64,000 nucleotides of DNA, taken from assembly GCA_004352715.1 (NCBI GenBank), contig SCFE01000045.1:25596-89595 (forward strand). The letters run 5' to 3'. The notes below the pieces were generated by a model. It searched no databases and was not told the DNA's origin. It saw only the letters and a list, made by a program, of their open reading frames with translations. This DNA comes from Hofstenia miamia (Eukaryota > Xenacoelomorpha > Acoela). Made by a program: the position numbers and the translations under genes. Positions 49,910 to 61,960 of the stretch are shown here, piece by piece (position 1 is the first letter of the stretch; the number at the start of each line of letters is the position of its first letter).

Positions 49910-52188
49910 TCCTTGAATTTAATATCTTTCATCATTTGAATATTGGTTAAATTTTCAAGTCGTGATAGTTTATACCATGGTTAGATGATTTTATAAGTGT
50001 TGTTTTCACTATATTGACCAATAAATTATTATTTTGTAATTTTAATAAAATTTAAATGTGTTGATTTCCACTTTGTTGAGAAATATTATTATTTGTACTT
50101 GTCTTACAAATTTCTTGGTGATTCTATCTCACAAAATTCTTTGTAAATGCTTGTTATTAATACAAAATATATATTGTGTAGACTTATGCCCCTGTTTTCT
50201 GCGCATATAGCTGATTTTGATATCAGTGTGCATGAACTCTGTGTTTCTACAATAGCGTTCACTTATTAATTTTAGGGAACTGCTACGGAATTAATGAGAA
50301 GGTTTCTTGTTAATTGCTGAGTAATCCCATCACAGTGTTTTGGCATGAGGAACTAAAATGATAGTTGACATCAGATGATACTTTCCCATTTCATAAAAGA
50401 ATGGGGGAAATAAGTGACTAAACAGCTTAAAAATGGGAGGCAATGCGTTTTGGTCTAGTGATTTCAAATGCATCTATACGCAAATAACAATGCATGTCAA
50501 TACTTTTCTTTTCATTGCTCATGTATATTATAGTATTTCATGATTTTCACATTTCCATTCTAAAAAAGAATTTATGCATATTGATCTTGTTTAATCGCAT
50601 GTTTAAATTTTCTATTTTTTATCAAATAATTGACAGAAACTATAAATTATGAGCAATGGTTTTTACTATGTTCTGTCTTTTGGATGATAACAACCCAACA
50701 TGTATTAAATTTTTTAAGTGATAGCAGTTTTTACGATGGTTAAGCAATTTTATATACGTTGTTTTCACTACATTGACCTGTAAAATATTAATTTGTAATT
50801 TTCTCAAAATTCTATCTTTTAAATACTATGCGCCTGTATTTTTTAATATGTGGATATCACACTATTTGTACGTTTAGAATGGCGAATGCATCATGGAATT
50901 TACAAATTTAACAATTGGAAATCATATCTATTGATGGAAAAAATTGACATCAACTATGAATAACAAATGTGTCATCATATTTGAACATTAAAGTTACAAA
51001 AGCAGAAAACCATGTAAATGTATACAGCCATGCACGAGTCATAAACCAAATAAAACTGAAAAACGTACAAAGTCAACAAAAGTTGTAACAGTCTACAAAT
51101 GTTTATAGGCCCTGAAGATCCATAAAAACAAAGAGAATTGCAAAAAGAAGACCACTGTGTAAAACTAATACAATAATTGTGAATTAATGAAAAGCAGCAT
51201 GTATATATTACTAATAGCATTGCATGTATAATTTTTTCGGAAAACAAAATTGTCTTTATCATGTAAGTCTATATATCATAAGCCTGTAATGCTTAAGTAT
51301 GAGGAATATTTTTCCTGTTTTGTATTAGCAAAAATTGAATTAAATGTAAGAATTTTTACAATGAAATAGCACTGTATTTCAAAAACGAATTGTAATGCTT
51401 TGCATGTAATGAATAGTATCCAACAGAATGAACTAAATTTTGTATAATAGCATCACATTTATAATTTTTCGGAAAATGAAATTTCCTTTGTCATGTAAGT
51501 CTATATTTCATATGCCTGTAATATTTAAGTATGGCTAATATTTTGTCCATTTTGTATATTGGATATTAGCAAAAAACGAATTTAATTGCATTGAATTTTT
51601 TACAATGATATATCAGCACATTTGAAAAAACAAAATGTAACCCTTTGCATGTAGTGTATAGATTTCTGAAAACGAATTAAATTACAATGATTGTATAGTT
51701 ATGTTAATTATTAGAAACACGGAATTTTTTACAATTAAATAGCAATGTATTTGAAAAACAAAATTTAGCCTTTTGTATGTAATGTTTAGATTTCCCGAAA
51801 AACTAATTAAATGGCAGCAATTAATCATTAGCAACATAGGGAATTTTTATGGAAAGAAAAATTATTAGTCAACAATGTATCATTACAAAACACAATGTAA
51901 CCCTCTAGCTAGCATTGTCATATATCAGCAAAAACAACATAATATACAATGTAAGCATGTAAACAAAATAATGTGTGATATAGCAATTAACCAGCTATAT
52001 TAACAAACATGCAATGAAGTATATGACCATACGGGTCATCACTACAACACCCCCGGCAAAATCCACAGGCCAGCAGAGGCCAAAGATCCCTCCTCTCGAC
52101 CAATCAGAGAAAAGTAGAACAGGCTTCTACCCACTTCTCGACCAATCAGAAAAAAGTGGAACAGACTTCTACCTTCTTCTGCTACTAC
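49910..52188. repeat. Right long inverted arm
   Basis: Reverse-complement counterpart of 39521-42281. Clear matches: 49915-50050 with 42140-42280, 50170-50370 with 41810-42010, 50735-50820 with the internal units, 50980-51260 with about 40090-40400, and the terminal 150 bp with 39521-39620. The outer end carries two direct copies of CTCGACCAATCAGA followed by AAAAGT(A/G)GAACAG. It is about 480 bp shorter than the left arm, having fewer subrepeats. Confidence 0.8.
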
Positions 52189-53369
52189 AATCACTAACCA
52201 ATCTTCATAAAAATTTAATAATATTTTTGTTTTACTTAGAAATTGTTGCTTCTTTCCCTAATAAATTATTAGGTGTTGTAAAAAAATTAAACAAGTGCTT
52301 CTAGATCAATCAATTTATGCGTCTCCACCTGCATTGTTCACTGGCATATTTTTTACAATGCTTCTTAAATTCAGTTTTTTAAGGTGTTGGTAATAGACCA
52401 ACCAGATAAATTCATTTTGTTTTACAATCAACTGAACTAACAATGATACTAGCTTTATGCAACATGCTTGAACAATAAGGATAATAATGATAAGATGCTT
52501 GATATCATGAAAGGAAAAGAATTTTAAAACATTATAATGCACAAAAACTAAAAAAACTCTCCTCCTAGTGTTTATGAAAATAAATTTATTGCAAGATTGC
52601 TTTAGTTTAAAAAGCAAAACAAAATTACCAAACTTTTTTATGAGAATTGCACATTAACTGGTGGCTATGCTTCAAAATTAGTGGTATTTCTAGTTTATGA
52701 ACCTTAGCCAATCCATATAAGACTGAGTGCAAGTTTTTGTGCAGCATTAATAAGAAATTATCTGATAAATTAAATGCAATTTTGAGAAACTACCAGAAGT
52801 AAGAATCAATTCCTGATGATATAATGAAACAAGATTCTAAAAAGTTCATGGTATCATATGACATTAAGACTTTGTATACTAATGTTCCTCTAAAGAAATC
52901 AATAGATGTTGCAATAAAATTATTTAGGAACAAAGGCATAGCAATATATGATTTAGATTATGATAAAACCAAGATCCTTTTATTTTTAGCCACAAAAAAT
53001 ACACTAAAGGAATTCAAAGGAGTTTTTCATCTACAGAGAGATGGATTAGCAATGAGAAATTCATTAAGCCCAACTTTAGCTAATATTTATCTTTCTTCAA
53101 TTGAAGAACATTATGTTGAAAATCATATAGAGTTCAATTTCTATCAAAGATATATGGATGACATATTTGCTTTAGTTGAAAATGAATAAAACACAGAGGA
53201 AATGGTAACTAAGCTCAATTCAATTGATTAAAACATCAAATTCACAATGGAAAAAGAGGAAAATAGCCGTTTAAATTTCTTAAATGTTAAAATAATGAGG
53301 GTTTCAACATAATTTATAGCTGAGTAGTAAAGGCCGAGTCCTGCCTGCCGCAAACAAACGCCTCTGATT

Positions 53370-54369
53370 NNNNNNNNNNNNNNNNNNNNNNNNNNNNNNN
53401 NNNNNNNNNNNNNNNNNNNNNNNNNNNNNNNNNNNNNNNNNNNNNNNNNNNNNNNNNNNNNNNNNNNNNNNNNNNNNNNNNNNNNNNNNNNNNNNNNNNN
53501 NNNNNNNNNNNNNNNNNNNNNNNNNNNNNNNNNNNNNNNNNNNNNNNNNNNNNNNNNNNNNNNNNNNNNNNNNNNNNNNNNNNNNNNNNNNNNNNNNNNN
53601 NNNNNNNNNNNNNNNNNNNNNNNNNNNNNNNNNNNNNNNNNNNNNNNNNNNNNNNNNNNNNNNNNNNNNNNNNNNNNNNNNNNNNNNNNNNNNNNNNNNN
53701 NNNNNNNNNNNNNNNNNNNNNNNNNNNNNNNNNNNNNNNNNNNNNNNNNNNNNNNNNNNNNNNNNNNNNNNNNNNNNNNNNNNNNNNNNNNNNNNNNNNN
53801 NNNNNNNNNNNNNNNNNNNNNNNNNNNNNNNNNNNNNNNNNNNNNNNNNNNNNNNNNNNNNNNNNNNNNNNNNNNNNNNNNNNNNNNNNNNNNNNNNNNN
53901 NNNNNNNNNNNNNNNNNNNNNNNNNNNNNNNNNNNNNNNNNNNNNNNNNNNNNNNNNNNNNNNNNNNNNNNNNNNNNNNNNNNNNNNNNNNNNNNNNNNN
54001 NNNNNNNNNNNNNNNNNNNNNNNNNNNNNNNNNNNNNNNNNNNNNNNNNNNNNNNNNNNNNNNNNNNNNNNNNNNNNNNNNNNNNNNNNNNNNNNNNNNN
54101 NNNNNNNNNNNNNNNNNNNNNNNNNNNNNNNNNNNNNNNNNNNNNNNNNNNNNNNNNNNNNNNNNNNNNNNNNNNNNNNNNNNNNNNNNNNNNNNNNNNN
54201 NNNNNNNNNNNNNNNNNNNNNNNNNNNNNNNNNNNNNNNNNNNNNNNNNNNNNNNNNNNNNNNNNNNNNNNNNNNNNNNNNNNNNNNNNNNNNNNNNNNN
54301 NNNNNNNNNNNNNNNNNNNNNNNNNNNNNNNNNNNNNNNNNNNNNNNNNNNNNNNNNNNNNNNNNNNNN
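53370..54369. other. Assembly gap, exactly 1000 N
   Basis: A run of 1000 unknown bases. The round number suggests a placeholder rather than a measured length. The 390-residue open frame crossing it is an artefact. Confidence 0.97.
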
Positions 54370-54609
54370 TATGAAAAATAATTATTGGTTGAAAAACCAT
54401 GATATGATAAACGTGTTACAATGAATTTTGATAAATGTAGTTTTTGAAAAGTTTTTCCGGATTACAATGTACGTTTTTCGAAATTATGAAAAATTTGATA
54501 CGTGTGGTTCGCCATTGCCTCCTGTGTTTTTACGTGTAATGGAAAATTAGTTTGTAATGTGTACGTATCCCACAAAGGATTGTAAAAATAAGCAGCAATA
54601 GAAAAATCA

Positions 54610-54752
54610 CAAAATGCGATGTAATGTATACAGGTGGGTGTAATGTGTGTTATAACAAAGTATATTTTACAAAATGCAGTGTTATGTATACAGGTGAGTG
54701 TAATGTGTGTTATAACAAAGTATATTTTACAAAATGCAATGTTATGTATATT
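54610..54752. repeat. 60-bp tandem repeat, about 2.4 copies
   Basis: A unit containing ATGTATACAGGTG and GTAATGTGTGTTATAACAAA repeats exactly every 60 bp with few differences, inside the TIR element just after the gap. The gap may hold more copies. Confidence 0.88.
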
Positions 54753-55800
54753 AGGAAAAATTAGTCATTATATAAAACAAAGTAAATTTGGGTGTGAATC
54801 ATTTAAGCAGGTCCGAATGTGCTAATTAAAAATGCATTAGCAAGCTGTCAAAAAAATCAATTAGTGAGATCTTAAAAGCACTTAGCGCCAAGTATCAATT
54901 AGATGACTCAGCAGTTCAACCACCCCTTCGATATTCACCGCTTGTCATGTGACATGTGACGTCATAAGCTCTCGACCAATCAGAGGCGTTTGTTTGCAGC
55001 AGGCTTCGAGTCCCTTTAACTACTTAGCTGGAATATACAAGAAACCATCAGATACCGGCCTATTCCTTAATTGTAATTCAAATGGTCTAAGATCTTTCGA
55101 AATATCCTTAATTAAAGGATCAATGCATAGGATATTCAATATTGCAAGCTCTTATGACAGCATAATTTAAGAAATTATCAAATTGAAGGCCAACTTGAGA
55201 AAAAATGAATGAATATCCAAACAATCTTATTGATAAATATATTAAAGAAGCAATTACAGAAGTTGTCATGAATAACTAATAAATATAGTATCACATAACT
55301 TTGAACATGTATTTAAAATCCACTATCAAAGAATGCATACAACAAATCTAATACATCAAATGAGAAAGATAGAATTCATTAAAGAAAAAGTCAGATTTGT
55401 TTACATGATCAATAAACTTAATGCTTATATGAACAACTCACATGTCTGATAAATCTAATGTAATTCAATGCATCTGTGGTGGGCATTATATTGTATATAA
55501 ACAGAAAAACAAAAGAACATGAAAGTAATTCAACCATTTCAAAACACTAAAAAATTGTGGACTAAGTTATGATGTAAAAAAATTTAAAGAATACTGATGC
55601 AAAATATCTTCTAATTAGATCATTTCAACCAGGTCTAAATATGAAAGAAGCTTATATAGATAAACTATTGTTACCAATTTAAGATTTAGCAAAATAACAT
55701 ATTATTATAAAATCAAGTAAATTTAGAGGGAATTATTTGTAAAACTGATGATGACTTTGTAAGTCAAAATATATTTGAATGTTTTTGTTAAAATTATTAA

Positions 55801-56699
55801 AAATCCTTAATGCTCAACTATTTATATTTACATTTTTCCTTCAACTGCATTTCTCTTCATTGCTTATATACATGTAGAAAAAGGAAACAGAAAATCTAAG
55901 CAAGATTATTTGGGTTTTTTAGTTTTTCTAAAGCACTACAAAAATAAAGTTTTTGAGGACATAGTTTTAAAATTAGAGGAAATTTTATGAAGTCTCATTT
56001 TAATATGTGTGGAAATGTTCTAAAGTAAATGTGTTTTGATTGATTACATCTTCTTGATCAAAACATTGTCTAATTTGATGGAACCTCAATGGTAAAATCA
56101 TGATTCCCATAGAGCTATCCCACATGTACTAAATATGTAAACTGTGTCAAAATATCAACTTATGGAGTAAAATTAAGCTTAAGAAGCTCGGCAAAATGGG
56201 GATACCAGCTAAGCAAGGGCAATTGGTAGTAGCTGTATAAATTATATATGATTCGAAAGACACATCGCCTTGTCTGTGCAAGAACAGTATATCCTAAGCA
56301 GATTTAAAAAATTGTATCTGTATGATATAGACTGAAAATAACATGAACAATAGAGATCCTTGGGTGCTTCATCTTGATTTGGCTTAGGACACTTGAAGAT
56401 TCTGAACATTCCGAATTGAATTTTGCTTTTTTTGCAATAGATCTAGAAAAAGTGTATTATTTAATAAAAATTTGTGAAACTTGGATTGAATGACAATCTA
56501 AATACAAAATTTAAGCATTTCATTTATATCATAAGCATTGCAATAAAAGAAAACATGATGATTCCTATAACCAAAAATTTATTACCTTAGTAGAATTTTC
56601 CAAAGAAACAAAGAAAATTAATTAGAACAAAGCGAAAAGTCATTGCATCTTAACATTAATTATAAGATATTTGAAAATTTTTTATGCAATCAACTTTAT
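55801..56699. other. No gene seen
   Basis: AT-rich noncoding sequence between the Penelope and LINE remnants. Confidence 0.35.
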
Positions 56700-57640
56700 C
56701 TATATGTGGAATAAAATGAATTAATATCAGAACATCAGCTTGGATATGTATATAGTGTTCTAGATATTTCAAAGTCATTTTTATTCAATAAACAGTTCTA
56801 TTCTACTGGTAAAGCTAAAGCAGACTTCTAATTTTTGTAATTCTTTAATAGAATTACTAAGAAGTTATTTAAGTAATAGATATCAAATCCATTCAAAGTA
56901 AACCATTGAGTGTCACAAGGATCAGTACTAGAACTGGGTTCATTACTATTTAAGTTATACGTAAGTGATATAGATAAGTACATTAATAGTAATCATATAC
57001 AATTAAGCAGATTATATTCTCATTGCATTATTTTGTAACATCAGTGCTGGTAGTTTTCATCATCCAGTCTAAGTGTTTTCATTTTTAATCTTACATTTGT
57101 AAACATGTAGACAATAATTTTGTATATAATACCAAGTTTTTGTTGTATATTGAAAAGAGTTTCAGAAAAGTTTAGCTTGTCACAATGTCAAGATGATAAT
57201 GTACTAATCCCAGTGATATTTAAATTTTAACTTTATAAGAAAATGTTGAACAAATGCAATAATTCTTTGATAATAATTTGTTGAAAGTAAATATTTAAAA
57301 AACTATATTAAGAATAAAGACAAATAGAAGAAATGAATAAACTTTAGAAAGTATTAAGATATCTAACAACATCATTCAAGAATCACCAAAAATGAAATAT
57401 TTGGGAGTAATAATCGAAAATAAATTGGAAGTAATATCATAGAGAGAAAGGCGTATGGCATAAGATCAATTCAAAATATTGGAAAGTTTATACCAATTAA
57501 ATGAATGGTAATACTCTTTGATCACTTGCTTTATTCTATTTCTTGTACTCATCTTGTTTATTAACAAACTTAAAGAAAAAGCAAAATCAAAATTGGAAAA
57601 AGTATATAAATGGGGAATAAACATAATTAGTAACAAAAAT
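56700..57640 (+). pseudogene. LINE reverse transcriptase remnant (CR1/jockey-like)
   Basis: Broken reading on the plus strand: VLDISKSFLFNKQF (counterpart of LDLSKAFD, near 56755), LLRSYLSNRYQIHSK (near 56860), VSQGSVL..GSLLFKLYVSDIDKYI (near 56910-56985; the GVPQGSVLGPLLF block), then MKYLGVIIENKLE (near 57390-57430) and KLEKVYKWGINIIS (57590-57635) from the thumb. The YADD box itself is lost or degraded. The reading is cut where the Harbinger-like element inserts at 57651. Confidence 0.78.
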
Positions 57641-57650
57641 ATATAAGTAA

Positions 57651-59076
57651 TGCTGCATTTCCACGAGCGCGCTACGGACACAAATTTACTTACCTAAAAT
57701 TTTTGTTTACACGGTAGTGGGTAAATGGAAGGTAAATTTTCGTAGTGCTGCAACGACATCTAGCAGCATGCTATTTAAGAATATTTTATTCGTTCATAGC
57801 GAGGAAATAATTTACTTAACCTTCATTTTGTTTACACGAGAGCGCTATCTCAGATGAAAAATTAGTTAAAATATGTCATATTGCCATTCATTGCAATGTT
57901 AAAGCAAAATAAATTTTTTGCTATTTTAAATTGAAATTAACAAATAGAATTTTATTGTTAATAATGTCTAAGGAAGTTTTGCTTAAATATCGATAATGTC
58001 TTGGCATCTCCCATTGAATGTGTTCATTCTATTTGTATAGTGAAGAGTAGGAAAGTTTTTTAACAAAGTTGAGTTTTCGAAAGTGCCACTTTCATACCTC
58101 TATACAAAAGAAGGAAATGGTTAGAAAGATTTGGCCAATCACGATACGGACTATTTAAGTTAATGCCTATTCAGCCTTTTTATGATCTTTACCAAAAATT
58201 TCCTTAATTTTTCAGTTTGATAGACCAAAATTGGGTATCTTAGAAACTTATAATATAATTTAAATATTGAAATTCAAAACTTCAAATGAATTTTAGAAGA
58301 GTATATGATATTAAAAAATATGGTATTCACTGCATTTAGGTTGATTTGCGTGCCCTGTGTGGGAATAGTAATTTATTTTTGAAACACTGGACTATCTTTT
58401 CGAATACTTCGGCCCTAGCCTAGTCCTACTAATCTCCATATCTGATCTAGACAAATTTAAATAAATGTTACGCAATTATATATAAATATTTTAGTTCAAT
58501 CTGTTACAGCTTTTAACACAAAATTGTTATTCGAAAATGTTTGTTTAATTGTATGGGTTCAACTGTGTTAACTAACATAATTTTTTGCTATCGCATATAT
58601 TGAATCTGAATTTAGCATACTCAAATTTTTAATGTCTAAGATCGGTTATTGTTTATAATTTTTCATTTGAAAAAATATCATAACCTGTTAAATCTATGAA
58701 TAACCAACTATGACAAATGAATTGTCCATGCAATTTTATTTCATTAGTAGAAGTATCATATTTTTATTGTATTCATAAATGAATGTGTCTAAAGACATTT
58801 TCCAGAGTGGTTAAAATGTGGTGCGCAAATTTATTCGGATACGGTTTAATGAAAAACACCAAAACCACAAGTTGAGATGATTGACAGCCAAAATTTACTC
58901 GCTACCGTCTGAACACATTGCCGCTCTACCTCATTTCCGAAATAATTTACTTACCGTACCGTGCTCATGTAAACAGTCAACAATTTCTGGACACTACAGT
59001 GTAAACATTCCAAAAGCACGCTACGGCTCCCTACTTGAAATTTAATTGTCCGTAGCGTCCTCGTGGAAACTCAGCA
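57651..59076. mobile_element. Harbinger-like TIR element with TAA duplication
   Basis: The left end TGCTGCATTTCCACGAG pairs with the right end CTCGTGGAAACTCAGCA, continuing through CGCTACGGACA. TAA lies outside each end (57648-57650, 59077-59079), fitting the 3-bp TWA target of PIF/Harbinger elements. Subterminal TTTACACGGTA/TACCGTGCTCATGTAAAC-like and AATTTACTTACC motifs also occur near both ends. There is no transposase ORF in its 1426 bp. Confidence 0.85.
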
Positions 59077-59219
59077 TAAGAGTCAAAAGCAATATATTTT
59101 TGCTTAACTCATAAAAAGTCTATAAACTACAAAACACATTCACAATAACTACATAATATATTTACAAAATTATAATAGAATATTTGCACACTGTATATTT
59201 TCTATAATGTTTACTTCCC

Positions 59220-59650
59220 CGAGTGTGTTCTGGATTTGTAATAATGATTTTTTATGTCTTTTCTTAAAATTTTTTAAATGGGTGAATTATAAATACTTTT
59301 ACTTAAATTATTCCACTTCATTGTGGTAATATATGAGAATGAATTCGGAAAAATACTATTCAGTTTTTTACTTCGTTTATTAGAAACAATATAATTGCTT
59401 AGAAACTTTAATGAATCTCGTTGATGATAGTACTGATATATGATGCATAGTGATTAAAAATCGATAGCATATATGGGAGAAAGAATATCATAATCAATTT
59501 TAATGTGATTAACGGACTCATTGTTTGGAATGTAATTTAGAGTGCGAACAGTCCAATTGTACATTGTTCTAAGTGAGATCTTTTGTTTTGCTGTTAGATT
59601 GTAAAATAGAAAACTGCAATATTGGAAATGACTAAATATACAATATTATA
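59220..59650 (-). pseudogene. LINE 3' ORF2 remnant, minus strand
   Basis: On the minus strand, NKRSKKLNSIFPNSFSYITT followed by MKWNNLSKSIYNSPI (about 59270-59395) resembles the C-terminal end of CR1/jockey RT proteins. Compare SFINTAIYNWNILPKEM in the LINE at 42381-46900. Upstream frames contain TVRTLNYIPN-like pieces. It is short and decayed. Confidence 0.6.
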
Positions 59651-59779
59651 CAAATTGATTATTTGAGAGAATTTTGTTTATAATAATGTGTAAATCTAAA
59701 AGCATTAGAAGTTCTTCAATATATTAGATCGTTAATTGATATTTTGGAAAAAATTGATTATTTCTAATCATTTAATTTA

Positions 59780-60080
59780 AGAAAAGACTTGTTAACACGC
59801 CGAGCTTGAGCACAGTGTTTGATATACAACAACCCCAAAACGAGCTTATTTTAGGCAAAGCAAATTTAGAGTTCTGCTTGTTAATATTATTATGCAGATT
59901 TTTCTTATTTTTTCATTCAGTATGCCTGTCTTATAATATTATTTAAGAAATGTTTATTAAATAATAGGTAGAGCTTTGTAAACAATTTTTTTAGTGCAAT
60001 ATTTTTAAAAAAACATCGAGTTAAAATAAGCCTTATTGAAAGATTTTATGTGGCAAGTAGAGCCAAGCCAAGCTAAGCCG
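59780..60080 (-). repeat. Interspersed GCTCGG-bearing repeat, copy 2 (inverted)
   Basis: Diverged reverse-complement copy of 24860-25145. Recognisable pieces are CCGAGCTTGAGCACAGTG, AACGAGCTTATTTTAGGCAA, TTTTTTCATTCAGTATGCCT and TTATTTAAGAAATGTTTATT, ending in GAGCCAAGCCAAGCTAAGCC. No ORF. Confidence 0.75.
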
Positions 60081-60493
60081 AGCTAAACTTTCTCAAAATT
60101 TAAATGAGCCAAGCCAAGATTGGACAAGTCTGTCTAAGAACAATTACATTTGGTAAAACAAATTATAATAGAAAATTAATGAAGAATAGATTCATAAATA
60201 TACAATAACACTATGGAATAAAATGACCCATAGTACATGAAATCAAAAAATTTATACATTATTTGAGTATAAGTTGAAAAACATGAATGTAGGAAAAAAT
60301 ATAACTTATCAGACAAATTACAGAATAAGATGTACAATTCAAGAAATAAAGTGAAAAAATATTTATTAATTTATACGTTGTTTATAGATGTAACCAAGAA
60401 ACAAAACATTTAATGTAATTACAAACGTCCTATGAAGAATGATGCATTATTTATGTTCTTAATAAGTTTGTATGTACATGAGAATTTAAATAT

Positions 60494-60519
60494 ATGTTGT
60501 TGTTTTTGTTGTTGTTGTT
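60494..60519. repeat. TTG trinucleotide repeat
   Basis: Short imperfect (TTG)n microsatellite in noncoding DNA. Confidence 0.85.
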
Positions 60520-61371
60520 AAAGCTTTGGATGGTGCATCGATGATGATGATGTTTACCATGGACGACGTTTAATCATATAATTGTTAGTTCAAAAATAGT
60601 AAAAATCGAATAAATAAAACAAAACTTTTGATTTTAAGTGTCAACTAATTATAATAGTAATGCTAATGCCGGGTGTTCTAAGGTTAAAACAAATATCTAC
60701 TGCCATAATAATTAAACTTCCTAAAACGTTTGTGGGGGATTCAATGGCATCAGTTCTCTTAGAAACTATCATATCATATGATAATTTCATGGGATGGTGT
60801 TTGGTAATTTCTGAAAATTGAAAATAATTGTCATGAATATTTTGTTTATTACGTAATTTTAATGCAGGTACTTATATGCAATTTTCATTGATTCCTTATG
60901 CAATTTTATATGGGCCCTAGCCCCCATTTGTGCTGCAGGCGTTCACCAATCAAACGGTGCCGGTTTCCAATAAGTGGTAACCAGTACTGATATCTACCAA
61001 TTACTGATTAGACATGTTGACTGGCTAATTGAGCGTTTTATTACCGGTCTAATTACTAAAAATATCTTATATTTTTGGGAAATTATTCAGAAAAATTGCA
61101 AAAAACGAGCTTCTTTTTTATATAACAAATAACTTTTCATTCAACAAGACTGTATTATAATTCACGAATAATAATTGTAGGTAATTGTACTTTTGAAAGT
61201 TAATCTTTTTATATTTCCGCGCGAAATTTTAATGGAATTTCTAAATAGCATTGATTTCAAAATTGCAAATCCGCTCTGCTCTATTCTATTTTTTCAACTG
61301 AAATATGTAGTTGTATTTCAAATCTCTAAATACTTTATGTTCTTTCCACCGGGTGGATTTTGCCGCCCATA

Positions 61372-61425
61372 CACCAGTGGCTAACTGGTGGTCCACCAGT
61401 GGTTAATTGGTGGGCCACTGGTGGC
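61372..61425. repeat. ACCAGTGG/CCACTGGT cluster 1
   Basis: ACCAGTGG, ACTGGTGG, CCACCAGTGG, ATTGGTGG and CCACTGGTGG follow one another within 54 bp, alternating in orientation. GC content is far above the surroundings. Confidence 0.75.
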
Positions 61426-61960
61426 AAAAGTACGATTTCAGCATAAGAGCAATGTCTCAAATGTAACAATAGCAAACTTTTATATTGATAGAGCTTAAAC
61501 ATTGCAGTTTAAACTAACACAAACCCAACAAAGGGTTGAGGGCAATGCTAGCAAGCTTACCATTTAAATTAATTTTAATTTGGGAATGGAAAATCTAAGG
61601 AATTTTTGTATAAGCAATAAAACCAAACATACAAAAATGCCTAATTTAAATTTAAATTTAAATTTCTGAAGAAATTGCAATTTTTAAACATTATTTTTTC
61701 AATAATTAAAAATAACTTTTGCCCAATTTTAAATACTCTTGTAGACATGAATTTCAAGGTCCGCGAATAATCGGGAATAAATTATTTTGAAATTTCATTC
61801 TGCACACATATCTTATAATTTTTGCTAACAGAAAATTGCAAAAAAAGCTCTTCACAATGAATTTTATATATATTTATGAAATCTAAGAAGCATAATAGTC
61901 AATACTATTTTACTTCAAGCATTAGCTCATATATTATTTATGATTAAAAGTAAATCAGAT

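Larger units (their letters stand above)
39521..52188. mobile_element. 12.7-kb element bounded by long diverged inverted arms
   Basis: The left arm (39521-42281) and right arm (49910-52188) are inverted copies of each other along most of their length, at roughly three-quarters identity by eye. The outer ends are AGTAGTAGAAGAGACTTCC on the left and the complement of GTAGTAGCAGAAGAAGG on the right. Between the arms lie a CR1-like LINE (42381-46900) and 3 kb with one open 114-codon ORF. A related element at 53323-55024 starts AGTAGT, ends ACTACT and has a 6-bp target duplication. No matching target duplication was found here (TGTGTT left, AATCAC right), so the two arms may not descend from one simple insertion. 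Polinton/Maverick, foldback, or two inverted copies brought together are all possible. Confidence 0.65.
53323..55024. mobile_element. TIR element with 6-bp target duplication, inserted in Penelope RT
   Basis: The left end AGTAGTAAAGGCCGAGTCCT and right end ...TCCCTTTAACTACT are inverted copies that continue through GCAAACAAACGCCTCTGATT. TAGCTG lies directly outside each end (53317-53322 and 55025-55030), a perfect 6-bp duplication, and removing the element joins the two halves of the Penelope reading. The terminus AGTAGT and the subterminal CTGATTGGTCGAGAG are shared with the arms of the 12.7-kb element, so the two are relatives. The middle is an assembly gap, hence its coding content and true length are unknown. 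Confidence 0.88.
52640..55800 (+). pseudogene. Penelope-like element (RT and GIY-YIG region), interrupted
   Basis: Before the insertion: PYKTECKFLCSINKKLSDKLN (about 52715), then an open frame at 52824-53189 with MVSYDIKTLYTNVPLKKS (RT motif with catalytic Asp), RDGLAMRNSLSPTLANIYLSSIEEHYV and YQRYMDDIFAL (the second catalytic box, YMDD), then RLNFLNVKI. After the insertion at 53323-55024 the protein resumes with AGIYKKPSDTGLFLNCNSN and LIKGSMHRIFNI, then NVIQCICGGHYIV (GIY-YIG start) and LIRSFQPGLNMKEAYIDKLL. This order (RT, thumb, GIY-YIG) is that of canonical Penelope-like elements. Stops and frameshifts are present besides the insertion. Confidence 0.88.

Noticed and set aside
53228-54400. 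390-residue minus-strand open frame
   Set aside because: It runs through 1000 Ns; only about 60 real residues, not resembling any family.
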